Assembly: GCF_004664715.2 (NCBI RefSeq)
Contig: NC_051086.1
Location: forward strand, 74,533,366 to 74,597,365
Source of the DNA: Peromyscus leucopus
Taxonomy: Eukaryota; Chordata; Mammalia; Rodentia; Cricetidae
DNA: 64,000 bases
Reading direction: 5' to 3'
Under the pieces are notes generated by a model that saw only the letters and a program-made list of their open reading frames with translations, did no database searches and was not told where the DNA came from. The translations under genes and the position numbers were made by a program. Below, piece by piece: positions 1-12,804 of this stretch. Positions within the stretch are counted from its first letter, which is position 1; each line of letters begins with the position of its first letter.

Positions 1-63
1 CCTATGGAACCACATGACTGCATGTCTAGTTGTTTCCAATAGCAGAAACTGACAACACCCTGT

Positions 64-385
64 GGTGGTTAGTATTAACTGTCAACTTGACAGACTCTAG
101 AATCATCTGGCAGATGGGCCAGTGTGGGGGATTATCTTGATTGTGTTATTTGAGTTAGAAAGGCCCATCCACTGAGGCTGGCACTATTGCTTGTCAGCCT
201 GTGTTGGTGGCGTAGGGGAGCTGAAGAGCAGCACCATGCATTCATCTCTCTGTTTCCTGACTGTGGATGCAAATTGACCAGCTTCTCCAAGCTCCCCCTA
301 TCCTGACACCACAGCAAGATGGACTGTACTCTGGTGGGTGTTTTCTCCCGTAAGTTGCTTTTGTCAGCAAAGGCAATGATACTAC
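64..385 (+). repeat. Dispersed rodent repeat, tail of URR1-like family
   Basis: The segment contains the phrase TGTCAACTTGACA followed by a variant of the block that recurs at 11171, 16810, 26005 and, inverted, at 51500. These copies share the order: TGTCAACTTGACA, a fairly A-rich block, then TTGCTTTTGTCA or ATCACAGCAA near the end. The resemblance is to non-autonomous DNA-transposon repeats common in rodents (URR1-like); the family name is from memory and not certain. Confidence 0.55.
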
Positions 386-1340
386 AGATAAAACCTAAAT
401 GTCTAGATTAGGTTTTCAAATAAGTTATACTAGATTCTTACAATTAAATACAATTGAGATATTAAAATCATTGAGGTGGGTACAATTCCAAAATACATTA
501 TGTATACGTCAGAGATTGGGTTGAAGGAGGCTATATTATATCATATCCTATAAATATTTTCATCTTCTCACTCACTTTTATCTAGACTTAACTTCTACTA
601 ATACTTTAGGAAAGAAAGCCTTTCCTTGTGTTCATTCTTAGTACTTTTTTTTTTTGGCCCAGTGCCACCCAGCTCGTGCCTGCTTCTTTAACATCCAGTT
701 TGGGGTCTTGTTTCCACTTGGGAATCTCTCTGCAGTGTATTCCTGTAATTATGTACTGGACCTGACCGAGGTATTATGGGAAGGGAACTCGGAGAGCGCC
801 ACACTAAGAACAATGCTGCCAAGCTTACAGAAATGACCAATGACTTTAAGTCACAGCAGAGAAAGGATTTACCCTGTATTTGTCACTTTGTATCTTGAGT
901 AGAATAAGGAATGAGGCTGGTGCTTGGTGATGAAATTGTCTTGAAGCATCTTCTCTAAGGAAACTGACCCGATCTAAGGAGCTCTCTCCAGTGAAGAACT
1001 CAGTCGCTCTCTGGAGTCCTCCCCAGCTTCCTGGGTTGGTCTGGTCTCAGGATCTCCTTAGACTCTTGGCAAGAATGTCATTAGTGGAGGAGAGACAAAC
1101 TTGGTCTGACTGAAGTTAACAGTGCCATTAAGATAGCTGTCAAAGTAAACCTGCCAGGATTCATGGCGCTCATGAAATAAAGAGAGTAATTTATTCAGAA
1201 TCTTATTATCCCGGGAGCATGTATATCAGGGAAGAAGATGAGGTGCTGCCTAATGTTCCTTGTAACTAGGTCTCATTCTAACACACGGCCGTTAGAAAGA
1301 AGCTGGTTTTAAAATGAAGCGGGTGAGTAAGGTGGTGTGT
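386..1340. other. No recognisable feature
   Basis: About 950 bases with only short chance ORFs, a T-run near 645 and no recognised transposon, exon or RNA gene. Confidence 0.5.
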
Positions 1341-1341
1341 G

Positions 1342-1346
1342 CATTA

Positions 1347-1392
<46 letters not shown>

Positions 1393-1625
1393 ATGCATGC
1401 CACAGTGCATATCTGGAGGTCAGAGGATAACTTTCTGTCTCAAAAGTTATCTCCTGAAAGTTGTTGGCTTGGAGTTTGCTAACTAAACTAGCATGACTAG
1501 GTCGCAAGCTCAGGGATCTGCTTGTCTCTGCCTTGCCTGCCTTGTGCACAGGGGTTCTGGGGAGCAAACCCAGCTCCTTACACTTGAATGGCAAGCACTT
1601 TGTGAGTTGAACATTTTCTCAGTTC
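1342..1625 (-). mobile_element. B2/B3-type SINE, antisense, with (GT)n
   Basis: A 41-base GT run (1351-1391) is followed by sequence resembling the reverse complement of a B3/B2-type SINE body: GGAGGTCAGAGGATAACTTT, then a GGTTCTGGGGAGCAAACC block and a terminal AGCACTTT-type stretch. The microsatellite probably grew from the SINE tail. Confidence 0.6.
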
Positions 1626-2460
1626 TGGATCTTTCTTCATGGGTAAATGAAGAATACATACACATATGTATACATATATATGTATACACATACACTTCTT
1701 GTCTCATAATACACAAATACCTTCAGAGAGCTCTATGATTTTCCTGGAAGGTTGAGTCAACTCCCAGCTTTGGCTTTGGAATTAGATTTGATGTGACTGA
1801 GAGGTTGGGAGTGTACAGCCTCTTTAGGAGGCATTGATGGAAAAGAAACCACAGGACAGACAATGCTGCTAGGTCATGGTTTTCAATTCCTGAAGCTGTT
1901 TCATGATAAATATTGTATTCAGCAATATGTATTATGCATGCTTTTTGCAAAATGTCTGCAAACTAATCTCTGGCAAGCCCAGATGACAGGAAATACTTAA
2001 TTCAGGGCATTGGCAGCGTGTAGACATGCTGAAACTCAGTACAGGCTGCAGCTCCCTTCCAGACAGGGAGATGAAAGGCTCCACAAATGGGATAATAATA
2101 GTCCTCCATGCTGAGTGGGTTTTCATTTATCTAAGGACCTCAAAATGCTTCCCAAAGGCTGTCCTAGCCTTCCTTGTTTAAATTAGTAAAATGGAGCACA
2201 TAGAGGTTAAGTTATTTTCTACAGTCTTCTGGCAAGCCTGATGTATGTAAGTCTGGTATTAGACTTAGAAAGCTGCCCAGAAAGAACCCTACCATTTTTG
2301 CCCTCCTCTCCACAGTTAAGGAAGTTGTGATGGTACTTATGATGTCATAAATGTCAAGATGCCTGTAGGTATAGATTAAGTGGGCAAGGTGACATCGAGT
2401 ACTGTAAGAGACAAACAGTTGAACTGAGATGGAAATGTTTACATGGGCTTTAAAAGAAGT

Positions 2461-2508
<48 letters not shown>

Positions 2509-2649
2509 GAAGCCTGAGGCTCACCAGCAGCACTTATAGGCTTAAATTTTTATCAGGTTTGAGTACATAATCAAAGACAAGCCAAGAACCAAGGAGGGAA
2601 AATGTAGAGATCTAGTCCCTACCTCTGGCCATTGAGAACTGTTAAATAT
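1626..2649. other. Unassigned sequence with a GT microsatellite
   Basis: Mostly unassigned. A short alternating purine-pyrimidine tract rich in CATATGTATACA lies near 1660-1692, and an uninterrupted (GT)n of about 47 bases spans 2462-2508. Confidence 0.5.
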
Positions 2650-2773
2650 AAAACAAGACTATTGAGATGTCTCAGGAGGTAAAAATCCCTGGGCTGCCAA
2701 GCCTCCCAATTCAAGTTCCATCTCTAGGATGCGCATGGTGGAAGGAGAGAATTGACTTCTATGTTATCCTCTG

Positions 2774-2822
<49 letters not shown>

Positions 2823-2865
2823 AATAAATAACTAAATATAATATAATTAAAAAGTAACATTGATC
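2650..2865 (+). mobile_element. B2/B3-type SINE with (CA)n tail
   Basis: A diverged SINE body reads ATTGAGATGTCTCAGGAGGT, then AAGTTCCATCTCTAGGATGC, and ends in a (CA)n run at about 2776-2821 and an A-rich tail. The order matches the tRNA-derived rodent B2/B3 group. Confidence 0.6.
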
Positions 2866-3889
2866 CAGAGGTGTAGAAAGAGCTCAGGAATTGTAACTGG
2901 CCCTGTCCCCAAGTTAATTTTATAAGTGAGAAAATGAAAGCCACATTAGCCATGGTAACTTATGACATAACTGGGTTATTCCTTAGCACAGAGCTGGGGA
3001 GAGAAACCAGTTCTGTTCTTTGTCATTACTTCCCAGACATTTCTAGGAATAAAGGAGACTGGGCTGTTTTAACCCATTTTTTCCCTCCAGGAAAGGAAGG
3101 TGAACTCAAAGTTACTGTTTCCTTAAATATTCCCTCAGTCTTATCTATTCTTTCTGGCTCTTCAATGATACTCTCTCTTTTCCTCATGGTCTGTTGGTCA
3201 CCAGGCTATGGGACAAAGGGAGTAGAGGTAACAAGCAGGGCTTGGACTGCCTGCGAGTGTGATGGAAATCACCTTCGGAGAGTCCTCTTCTGTGAGACAG
3301 CTCATCTTTATTTCAGGAAGAGGGGGTAGGATGGGGACAGCAGCCAGGGCTTCTCCTGTTGTGTAGCTGGAGCACAGCACCTAGTTATCATGTGCATGGC
3401 AGGGGTAGCTTCTGTAGGGAGCTGTGTCAAAAGTTACACGTAAGATAAGTCAGGTATCCATGCTCAGGAACAGCTTCCAAATAAGGTCAGGCATCCAGGC
3501 CCAGTGACACTATCCAAACAGGGTAGAGAGGGTGTCCTTCATATCACACCGAGCTCAGAGAGCGATTGGACATGGAGAACTGCAACCTTGAGCAGCAGGG
3601 TCTTCCAACAATACTATATTAGTATTTCAAGATTTCCACATAGGTTTCTGAAGTTTCCTATTTTCTCAATCTCTTCTTTGGATTAACTCTTGATCTGCTG
3701 TCAGTTCATTGATTATAATTTTGGTCATCTCCAGTACACTACCAGTCAATATTTTGTTTCTACTATTCTAGTTCCATTTGGTCATTTTACAATGACTCAT
3801 TCTTTGTTGATATATGCACTTTTTCATTTAATGCAGAAGAATTTTATAACTAGTTGTCAGACCATGTTTTATGATGGCTGTTCTAAAAT
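2866..3889. other. Unassigned sequence with a diverged 36-bp doublet
   Basis: A 131-codon open frame at 2934-3329 has no recognisable domain and looks like chance. At about 3448-3520 two diverged copies of a 36-bp unit lie head to tail (GTCAGGTATCCATGCTCAGG then GTCAGGCATCCAGGCCCAGT). Nothing else was recognised. Confidence 0.45.
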
Positions 3890-4030
3890 GACTGATTGAC
3901 TGATTGATTGAGATAGAGTATAACTGTGTTGTTCAAATTGGCCTTGAACTACGGAGCTTAGTGAGTGATCCTCCTGCCTCAGCTCCTAAGAAGCTGGAAT
4001 TACATGTGTGCACAGCCACAGCAAGTTGAA
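3890..4030 (-). mobile_element. Old B1-like SINE, antisense
   Basis: Diverged reverse complement of a B1/PB1 element: a purine-rich GAGATAGAGT start, TTGGCCTTGAACTA in the middle, GATCCTCCTGCCTCAGCTCC, and GCTGGAATTACATGTGTG near the end. Confidence 0.65.
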
Positions 4031-4401
4031 AATTCTTGTAATTTGAATATCTTCTTTATCTTGATGTTGCCATCTGCTGGTTATCTCTTCTCAAGGATGT
4101 TCTGAATTTCATAGTTTTGGGGTTATCAGGGTATTATCATTGTACTCCAGATATCTTTCATATTATATTCAGTTACTTTAGTGCCTATCTAACTTGGCCT
4201 TGCAGAAAGCACCCTGTAGCTTTCACATGTAGACACATGCTGGCTCAGTTCTGTGGGCTGTGGTTCCGGTGAAGATTTTTTTTTGTATTTAACAAAATTC
4301 TATTATCAGAATACACACAGTGGAGGAAAAGGTAGCTTAACAACAGAGTACAAAACAGATATAAATATTTTAACAATAATATTAAAATAAATATTAAAAT
4401 G

Positions 4402-4447
<46 letters not shown>

Positions 4448-4892
4448 CAGCCACTGTATTATTGTTTTGGCCTTTTTATTTATCTAGTACTATTGGGTTC
4501 TCCCTGATGTTGAGGGAATGAAAGGATTTCAGGCTCATTTCATTGTTCCAATGCACAGTGGGACTCAGGTTGATAAAGGGACTTATTGGGTGGGACCTGT
4601 GGTGGCAAGGTCCTCTTGCTGGTGTTTCTAGGCAGTCCTATAGTCCACATGAGGAAGAGGAGCACCGGGCTGACAGGGAAAGAGGATTTTTCCACAGCTG
4701 CTTCTCAGTAGCAGGGTTTTGCATCCATTTCCCTTGGTAATGGCCATTTCCGTCGTTCTGTTAACATCGAGTTTCTTCTTTTTTCCTTGATAAGAAAAAT
4801 AAGCTCCTCCCACCTAATTATTTGAGTTAAGTAGACTTAGGTTGTGTTTGTGGGAAAATTTTGTTTTGTCATATTTATTGCTATGAACTTTC
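4031..4892. other. Unassigned sequence with (AT)n
   Basis: Mostly AT-rich unassigned DNA with a (TA)n run of about 36 bases at 4404-4439. Confidence 0.5.
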
Positions 4893-5095
4893 TTATGGAT
4901 CAGTGGTTTAGAGCACTGGCTGCTCTTCCAAAGATATGGATTTGATTCCCAGTACCCACCTGGCAGCTTACAACTGCCTATAACTCCAGTTCCAGGTGAC
5001 CTGATGCCTTATTCTGGCCTCCACAGGAACTATGCACAGATACATAAGCAACATATCCATATACATTAAATAAATAAGCAAATGTATGAGAATTG
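4893..5095 (+). mobile_element. B2 SINE
   Basis: Contains the B2 phrases AGAGCACTGGCTGCTCTTCC, GATTCCCAGTACCCACCTGG and CCAGTTCCAGGTGACCTGAT, ending in an A-rich tail near 5090. The tRNA-related head is slightly truncated. Confidence 0.8.
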
Positions 5096-5099
5096 TACT

Positions 5100-5960
5100 C
5101 AAAACATACCATCAGTTTATTATGTTCTCCTTCAATTTTCATTGATATAAAAATTTTAAAAAATATTTCTTCCTTGACTTCTTGGTTGTCCAGGGATGTG
5201 TTAAGTTATAAATATTTTGCTGTTGTTGTTTTATACTTTCCTTCTGCATTGTTGGTTCCTGGTTTTGCTTAATTGTGACTGAAAAATACTTGATATGATT
5301 TCAGTTTCTTAAATTTGTCAATGTTTTTGTTTTAGGCCAAACATCTATTCTAGAGAACCTTCTTCATGTGTTTGGATGGAACATTCTATTGCTGCCGTGT
5401 AGAATGCTCTACATATGCATGTTAGGTTCATCAGGTCTACATTGTTGGTTTTTTCTGCTCACTTATTCACTTCACTTTCTGTTTCACGATATATTCACTG
5501 TAGAAAATAAAGTTCTGAAGTCCTCTATTATTGTTGGATTTTTGTCCAGTTTTTTCTTTAGTTTGTTAAAATTTGCTCTATATACATTTGTACATATTTA
5601 TGGCATGTAAATCTGCAATTATTCCATACTTCTGATAAATTGACTCCTTGTCATTATATAATGGTGTCGATAAGGATAGCAACTTATAAGTCAAAGCCTA
5701 TTTTGTTACATGTACAGCCACTTTAAGGTCCTTGGGTTATCATTGTGGAGGTTTTTTTCTATCCTTTCACTTTGAGCCTATGGATCCTGAAAACTAAAGA
5801 GAGCTCTTTATAGGCAATTCATAGGCTGACCTTTTTTCAAAATAAGTTTATATACTGTGTCTCTTGATTAGATAATTTAATCTCTTTCATTGAAAGTAGT
5901 TGTTAGTAGGCAAAAGTTTACCATCTCTGTGTGTTATTCTTGTGTTCTGAATGATTTGTT
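5100..5960 (-). mobile_element. L1 fragment, antisense
   Basis: AT-rich sequence resembling the reverse complement of an old mammalian L1 ORF2 region, for example GCATGTTAGGTTCATCAGGT and TATTATTGTTGGATTTTTGT. Frames are closed by many stops. Confidence 0.55.
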
Positions 5961-6019
5961 ATTGCTGTCTTCTTTTGTCCTTTTTTGCTACTTTTTTGTG
6001 ACTTAATGATAGGGGTTTT

Positions 6020-7454
6020 TTTTGTATTTTATTGCAACATCTCTCCCTTCCCTTCCCTTCCTCCAAATCTTCCCATATATCCTTCTTCATTCTCCTTAAA
6101 ATTCTTTTTCAACAATTATTATTGCATGTATATACGTACTTGCACATACATATAGTTTCCTAAAGATGATCTTCTGAGTCCATATAATGTTATTTACATG
6201 TATGTTTTCAGGCCTGGCAATTTGGCACTGGAGAACCAACTAGTGTGCTCTTCCCTGTGCAGGGCCACCTCTCCTACTCCCAGCTTTCCTCACTTGCTCA
6301 CAGTACTTTGTGTAGATTTCAGGCCTTGTGAGTTTTTCCACATTCAGTGTGGCATGTTTATTGGTATCTTCTTTGTTGAGCTCACTTTTTGGTGGTCATC
6401 TTGGTGAGTCTTTATGGGTATAGGTTCTGATATCACTGGGAAACACAATCTCACAGCAAACTCCCTGATCCTCTGGCTCTTATAATTTTTCCATCATCTA
6501 TTGTACAATGTTCCCTAAGTCTTAGGTATGGGAGTGTTTCATAGATATATTCATTAGGACTGGACTCCGCAACTCTTCATGTTGATTGGGTGTGGGTTTT
6601 TTGTTTTTTTTTTAGTGGTCTCTGTGTGTTGCAAAGAGAGATTTCCTTGATGAGAGATGAAGACTACATTTATATATGGGTATAAGGACACATGTTTACA
6701 GGTTATTGCTAGAGATTATACTGGTTTATTAATTAGTGGTTATACAATCTCCTCTAATAACCATGACTTCACTAGCACTACTTAGTTACCTAGGTTTCCA
6801 GCACCAGGCATGATATCACTCTTGTTAAGCAGATCTTAAGTCCAGTTAGAGAGGAGTTGGTTACTGGTTGCTAAGTAACACTATGTGTACCACTACTGCA
6901 TGCTTGTTATTGTTCCATGGTGGTCATTGATGATAGGCATCATAGTTGGGTGGGGCTATTGGTTGCCTCTCTCCTTTGGAATCTTGCATGGTGCCTTCTG
7001 GTACCATGAAAGCTAGTCTTCAGGGAGGAGACATTTAGATCAGTTCTAGCTCAGGGATATCTAGGCCATGATTCTGATGTGCATGGTGTCTTCAGCAATA
7101 GGAATTTGTTAATTTTTTTTAGTGTGATGTTTTCATTTTTATTGTTTGAGGATTTTGTGTATAAATATAATATGTTTTGATAAAAATCTACCCTCAATTT
7201 CTTCCCTCCAATTCTCCCCCTATACTGTTACCAATTTTTCCTCTCAACTTTATATACTCATTTAGAAACACACTGAGTCCATTTAGTATTAGTCCAGTAT
7301 GTGCATTGGTTTAAGGCTGTTCACTGAAACATAGATAGCCTGTTGTGGGCCATATCCTAAGGAAACTGATCCCCATCTCCACAGCTATCAGTTGTCAATA
7401 GTTACTTAGTCAGAGCTAGGGATTCATGGGTACCTCCCACACCTACACTTATTC
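6020..7454 (-). mobile_element. Rodent L1 3' UTR, antisense
   Basis: The block resembles a second copy at 42200-43205 in the same order, including TGGTGAGTCTTTATGGGTAT, GACATCAATAGGAGACACAA-type sequence, and AAGAGAAGTTTCCTTGA-type sequence. It looks like the non-coding 3' end of a rodent L1 (Lx type). The part after 7100 may be a second L1 3' fragment. Confidence 0.6.
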
Positions 7455-9313
7455 TTGTTCACGAAAGTGTTAGCCCCAATTTTTCTAATTCCACTAGACA
7501 CTGCCTACCTTTGGATACACATGTAAACATATAACGCATGCTCTCCTTCCTGATAGAAAGGGCATGTGATAACCCAGGAGAAGCTTGGCAGTGACTAGGG
7601 AACTGATACTCAGAGGGATGTTGATCCTCTTTTTTCTTTTCTTTTAAGCTGGACTTGGTTGTCTCTGATGAATTCCAGGCTGCACTACAAAATAAAAGAA
7701 GAGCATTAGAGTAGCTGCAACAGAATACAAAGTAGAGTTGGAGGTAAATCATTTATAGTTGTTCATAGGCTCTACTTCTGAAGTGAGCCTGTGTGGATGC
7801 ATTTGTCAGAAGGTGAGAAATAGACACCACTTTGTGTGATGGGCAGCTACCCAGCACACATCCAATCTTTGCCACAGTTTGGCTTTCTCTGGAGATCCTG
7901 TACAGAGCACTGACACTTCTTGAAGAAAGACCTCAAAGGGACCTAAATGGAAAGTTTTGTCACATGAACAATGCCATCCGGCTGTTAGCATGAAAGCAGG
8001 TCAGAATATTATACAATGTGTTCAGAACTCAAATTTTTCATTAATTTTAATGAATGAATTAATGTGTTTAAACTATCTGAAAGACCTAGAATGAGAATAT
8101 ATAAAAGTGTTGATTACTTTAAGATGCATAACTACATAATAATGTCAATTTTGAAATATCCTAGACACATCACTCTCTATAAACTTTGCATTTATACCCC
8201 AGAGACTCATTAACATGAGTTTAAGAATTTCACTCACAGTAGAATTGAAGTGGAACATTCTGGAGCGGTGAATTCCAACATCACCTGGGAAGCTGTGAAA
8301 AATGGTGGGGCTTATTTTCTCTTATTTAAATCATGCCCAGTCTTTCCTAACATGCTAAGTGTCACTTTAACATTTCATATTTGGGCTTGTTCAAATTTGA
8401 TGAAATACAACCAAATTTAGTAAGCTTTCTGAAGCCCAATATATTTTTGTGTATGGAGTAAGTGAGGTACGTGTCTTTTCCAGTGTAATATTTTCAGTTT
8501 AAACACGTTTGTATCATATATGCTATTTAAATGGTGTAATGGGATTACTAGTGAAACAGGGTGGAGGCATGAGCAAGCATAGCTCCTGTCCTCTGTGAGT
8601 TCGCACTCCAGTTTCAGAAACAAGCAACCAAGCTGCACACAAAAAGTAAGCTGATGTCTTAGAAAGGTCCATATGGTGCAAGCATAAGGAGTAAGGGACC
8701 ATGTCCAGTTTCAGTGTTGCAGTGGCCTTTGACGTGGCTACTGATGGGTGCACAGGGATTTGATACAGTAAGAGGACAATGAATAAAAGATAACCTCTGC
8801 CATACATAACGATTAGAGATGGAAGATCAGGGCCTGTGCTCAGAAAACCAGGAAAATATTCTTCTAGTTTGATTGAGACACAGGTACACGCAAAGAATGA
8901 AACTTGAAATACAGTTGGAGACTCCACTGTGGTAAATTTTAATAGCTAAACCGGGAATTTTAAACGGTAGGCAGAAAGAATGAATGAGATGTTTAAATTA
9001 AAAACATAGAAATGAAAAGGATGCGAAGAGATAACAATTGGAAAGTTAAGAAACAGAATGAAAACAAGTGGGGTGAAACAGAGTATCAACAGCATTCCAT
9101 CATTAAAACATTTATTGAATACTCTTCTAGGAAGTTCCATAGACAGTGCTTATTTTTGTGTATACATAACAGAGACCAAGAGGATGTTAATTTTAATGTC
9201 TATATAACTTTCAGGAGAAAACCGGAAATGTATCGTTGAAATGAACTTTTTGAGAACAAGTTTTGTTTTAAAACTTGACATATAGAGAAGAGTTAGGCTC
9301 TTGATAACAAATC
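7455..9313. other. No recognisable feature
   Basis: About 1.9 kb without recognised repeats. A 134-codon minus-strand frame (8523-8927) shows no known domain and no splice context that I could support. Confidence 0.5.
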
Positions 9314-9437
9314 TAAGGGGGTTGGAGAGATGACTCTGCCATTAGGAATGCATGCTGACCTCGCAAAGGACTAGAATTTGTTTCCCAGTATTTGGTTCCA
9401 GGAGATCTGATGCCTCCATCTGGCCTAGGTGAGCACC

Positions 9438-9488
<51 letters not shown>

Positions 9489-9590
9489 GTTCCCCCCTCT
9501 CTCTCTCACACACACACACAGACAGAGAGAGAGGGAGACAGAAAGAGGGAGAGAGAGAGAGAGAGAGATCTAATCTTTAAGAAGTAAAAT
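9314..9590 (+). mobile_element. B2-type SINE with compound CT/CA/GA tail
   Basis: Begins GGGTTGGAGAGATGACTCTG and continues through a B2-like GGTTCCAGGAGATCTGATGC block. The tail is a (CT)n run at 9441-9487, then CA, then GA repeats to about 9569. Confidence 0.75.
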
Positions 9591-10424
9591 TGGAGATAAA
9601 CTTAATCTATATCAGAAAGGGCTGCTGTAGACAAGGATTCCTACAAATGGGATCCCCAGTATTTTGAATACATAAGAAAAACTTCCTTATTTGGCTTATG
9701 CATATGCCTCAGGCTATAAGAAATATAGAAGCATTCCTAGTTTTCCTTCTAACTAGATTTAGTTATGACTCTAAGTCAGATTTCTCAAAGTAAGGTCCAT
9801 AGGTTGATGAATCATCATCTCTGTTAGGAATAGATTTTTGCTTCTAATTGCAAAAGACCTGCTACTCTGGTAACAAGGAGGAAAACGAATAGAGAAATTG
9901 TGCTTTTCTATGGTGTTATAGAAAAAAAAAGGAAAGTTTTCATTAACTGAGTTTGAGAGAAATAAAGCAAGAATAAAGTCCTTCATAAAAGCTGAGAGAT
10001 TCATAACTGAGGGAAAGTGCCTGGTTTGCTTGTCTGGATTCAGACTGAGTGCCTGACTTGATCCAGGAAGAGATATTTTTTTTCAGAGAGGAAGCTAAAT
10101 CTGCTGACCTTTTTAACACCTACCTGTGTGTTGGAATGAGTTGTTATCTGCTCATAACCAGAGTCAACCTGAAATTTTATAGCATAGCTACAACTCCTTC
10201 CACCATTTTCCCCAGGAATATGTACAGGAGAAGCAGAGCAGGTACCTTTCTGCATACACTGGCATATTCTCATCAGCATTAGAGGAGTCTTTGATCCTTC
10301 CAGCTTTGAAAGTCAAACCCCCAAAGTCCACTCCCATTTAAAATACTGTGAGGACTCAAGAGATGGTCCTAGAAAGATATTGGAGGTTGGTGTAGTAAGA
10401 TGAAGTCAGCATAATTAAAATTAT
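9591..10424. other. No recognisable feature
   Basis: Unassigned DNA with scattered short ORFs on both strands; none has recognisable protein similarity. Confidence 0.5.
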
Positions 10425-10587
10425 AGCCCAATGCTAGCAAGATGGCCCAGTAGGTAAGGGCACTTGCTGCCCAAATCTGATGATCTGGGCTCTACCCCCA
10501 GAACCCACATAAAGGTGGGAAGAACCTGACTCCATTAAGTTTATCTCTGGCCTCTACACACACTCTGTAATATAAGCAACTCCTCAC

Positions 10588-10633
<46 letters not shown>

Positions 10634-10660
10634 ACAACATAAAGATTTTTTTTAAATCAC
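10425..10660 (+). mobile_element. B2/B3-type SINE with (CA)n tail
   Basis: Body reads GCAAGATGGCCCAGTAGGTA, then AAGGGCACTTGCTGCC and AGAACCCACATAAAGGTGGG, and runs into (AC)n at 10590-10631 and an A/T-rich end. Confidence 0.75.
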
Positions 10661-11170
10661 ATCCCAGTTCAAGTGAAATACCCAAAAGTGAATGTTCAGC
10701 CTCACAGCCTAACATAGAGGAAGGCTTTCACTTTCTGAAAACAAAACATTATTATACTTTAGTCTTCACTGTGCCTTTATATGCATTTTCTAGAATATAA
10801 TAAAAAGACATTACAAGAAATATGGAAAAACGTGGACTTGGACCTGGATGCCACCAAGACTAGCCCAGTCTGAATGTGTTCAAGTACTGCTGGGGAAGGA
10901 TTGCAGCAATGGAGGATTAACCTGTGACAGAAAAGAAGGATATCTGAAAGGAGAGAGCTGAGCTGAGCTTGTCCTCAACATGAAAGACTTAGGTAAGGTA
11001 GTAAAAAGGGCTGATATTTGAAAAAGAGACAAATGGAAGCTAAGATGAAGAGCATATTGTGCATTCCTTGCAAGACATCTTCCTCTTTTGTCAAATTGGA
11101 GTGAAGTTTGTTCAGAGTATTGACCAAATCTATGGAAGTTCTACTTCACAGTTGCATATTTGAAAATGTT
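10661..11170. other. No recognisable feature
   Basis: About 500 bases of purine-rich unassigned sequence. Confidence 0.45.
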
Positions 11171-11548
11171 CTGGCTAGTTTTATGTCAACTTGACACAAG
11201 CTTGAGTCATTTGGGAAGAGGGAACCTCAACTAAGAAAATGCCCCCATCATATTGGTTTATGGGCAACCTTGTGACAGATTTTATTGATTGATGATTGGT
11301 GTGAGTGGGCCCAGGTCACTGTGGTCAGTATCACCACTGGGCAGGGTCCTCGGTGCTGTAAGAAAGCAGGCTGACAAAGCCATGAGAAGCAAGCCAGTAG
11401 ACAGCACCACTCCACGGCCTCTGCATCAGTTCCTGCCTTGAATTCCCAGGGTGATGATCACAAGTTATAAAATGAAAGAAACCCTTTCTTCCTGAAGTAG
11501 AGTGTGGTCATGGTGTTTTATCACAGCAATAGAAATCCTAACTGTGAC
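11171..11548 (+). repeat. Dispersed rodent repeat, near full-length URR1-like copy
   Basis: The best preserved member of its family here: TATGTCAACTTGACACAAGC, AGAGGGAACCTCAACTAAGA, a TGGTTTATGGGCAACC block, GAAAGCAGGCTGACAAAGCC and a final TTTTATCACAGCAATAGAAA. Confidence 0.6.
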
Positions 11549-11614
11549 AGAAAGAATACCATGGTAGTTTGAGAAGACTTCCCTTACAATGCCTTTTTTT
11601 TTCTTGTGTTGGGT

Positions 11615-11690
11615 AGACAGCTCAGTGGTGAGGCAAGCACCTAGCATTGCACAAGGCCCCAAGTTCAATCACAAGCATAGAAGGTAGCCT
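11615..11690 (+). mobile_element. ID/B1-head-like SINE fragment
   Basis: Short tRNA-like SINE phrase: AGACAGCTCAGTGGTGAGGC, then GCACCTAGCATTGCACAAGG and CCCCAAGTTCAATCACAAGC. A and B box-like words are visible but this is a SINE fragment, not a tRNA gene. Confidence 0.6.
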
Positions 11691-12388
11691 TTCTGCTAGA
11701 GAATTAGACTTTCTCTAATAATAGTGATAACTTCTCCTATGCTTGCAAGATTAACAAATTCCAATAAAAAGACATCCTTCCTCGTGGTTAATTGTATTTC
11801 AAGCTCTTAATTTTAACCAGAAACTTAATGAGGTAAACTGCAAGGGAAAGAGAATTCAGTACAAACTTGTTGATAACCTCCAAGAAAAAATTCCATTCAA
11901 AAGAGCCATGACTATTTCTTCTCTCTCCTCATTTAAACAGCTGTTCTGCCTAATCTGCTTTCATTTTCCTTGCTCTCCTATACCTGACCTCTTCTTTGAA
12001 GGCGTTCCGGGAAGAGAATGTCAGTGTTTACCTGCCTGCTGTGCCACCATCTGCCTAAGTAGTGCCGGGATACACACAAATTATATTTCCTTTGTGTGAC
12101 TTTGAATGACAGAAGCATAACCAAGACTTCATAGACACAGAATGAGCAGATATTATCTCTTTAGTCCCAGAATGAACTATAACATCATCTTACATCTGGA
12201 CAGCTTGCACTGGGAACAGGTGCTTTCAAACATTTCAAAGCAGAAACACTGATTTCCAGAGTCTCCAGAGGTTTCTCAAAACATTGCCTTTTCTTTTGGT
12301 TTTGCATGCTTGGTCCTTTTATTATTTTCCTCTATTGGATGGCAGGGTATGTAGTAGAGTATCAGTGGTTTGCTTTGTGCATGCATGT

Positions 12389-12435
<47 letters not shown>

Positions 12436-12804
12436 TAATGATATGGGCTGGCTATATTAATCATCAAGTCAAATGAGAATTTGCAATCTTTGGGGTCTAT
12501 TGTTAATTTGAGTTAAAAGTTTAGTTTGGAAACAGCTTGAGCTCTCGGAGGTTTATATTATTGTTCTAATAGCTTGTTTACTTTCCAGGTGGACTGAGAT
12601 TTAAGATATATAAAACATCTGTGGTAGGATATTTTATCATATTCCTCTAGTAAGATATATTGCTTGGCCATCAGAGGTTTTAGGTTCTAGTTTCTTAGTT
12701 AGAACAGAGAAGAAGAATTTACAATTTAAGTTATTTAAAATAGAACCCTTCGGAAGCTGAAGTTCTTGTACCAAGTTCTAGGTGCTCTGATCAAAGAGAT
12801 GTAT
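11691..12804. other. Unassigned sequence with (GT)n
   Basis: Contains a (GT)n microsatellite at about 12389-12434; the rest could not be assigned. Confidence 0.5.

Noticed and set aside
1292..1594. ORFs encoding HTHTHT, SLSLSL or VCVCVC tracts (also near 9392, 12276, 23124, 24828 and 52514)
   Set aside because: They are translations of CA/GT, CT/GA microsatellites.
8523..8927. 134-codon minus-strand ORF
   Set aside because: No recognisable domain, no codon pattern and no splice or promoter context; the length is possible by chance in a 64 kb window.
11615..11690. tRNA gene from A/B-box-like words
   Set aside because: The sequence follows a tRNA-derived SINE and no cloverleaf could be drawn.
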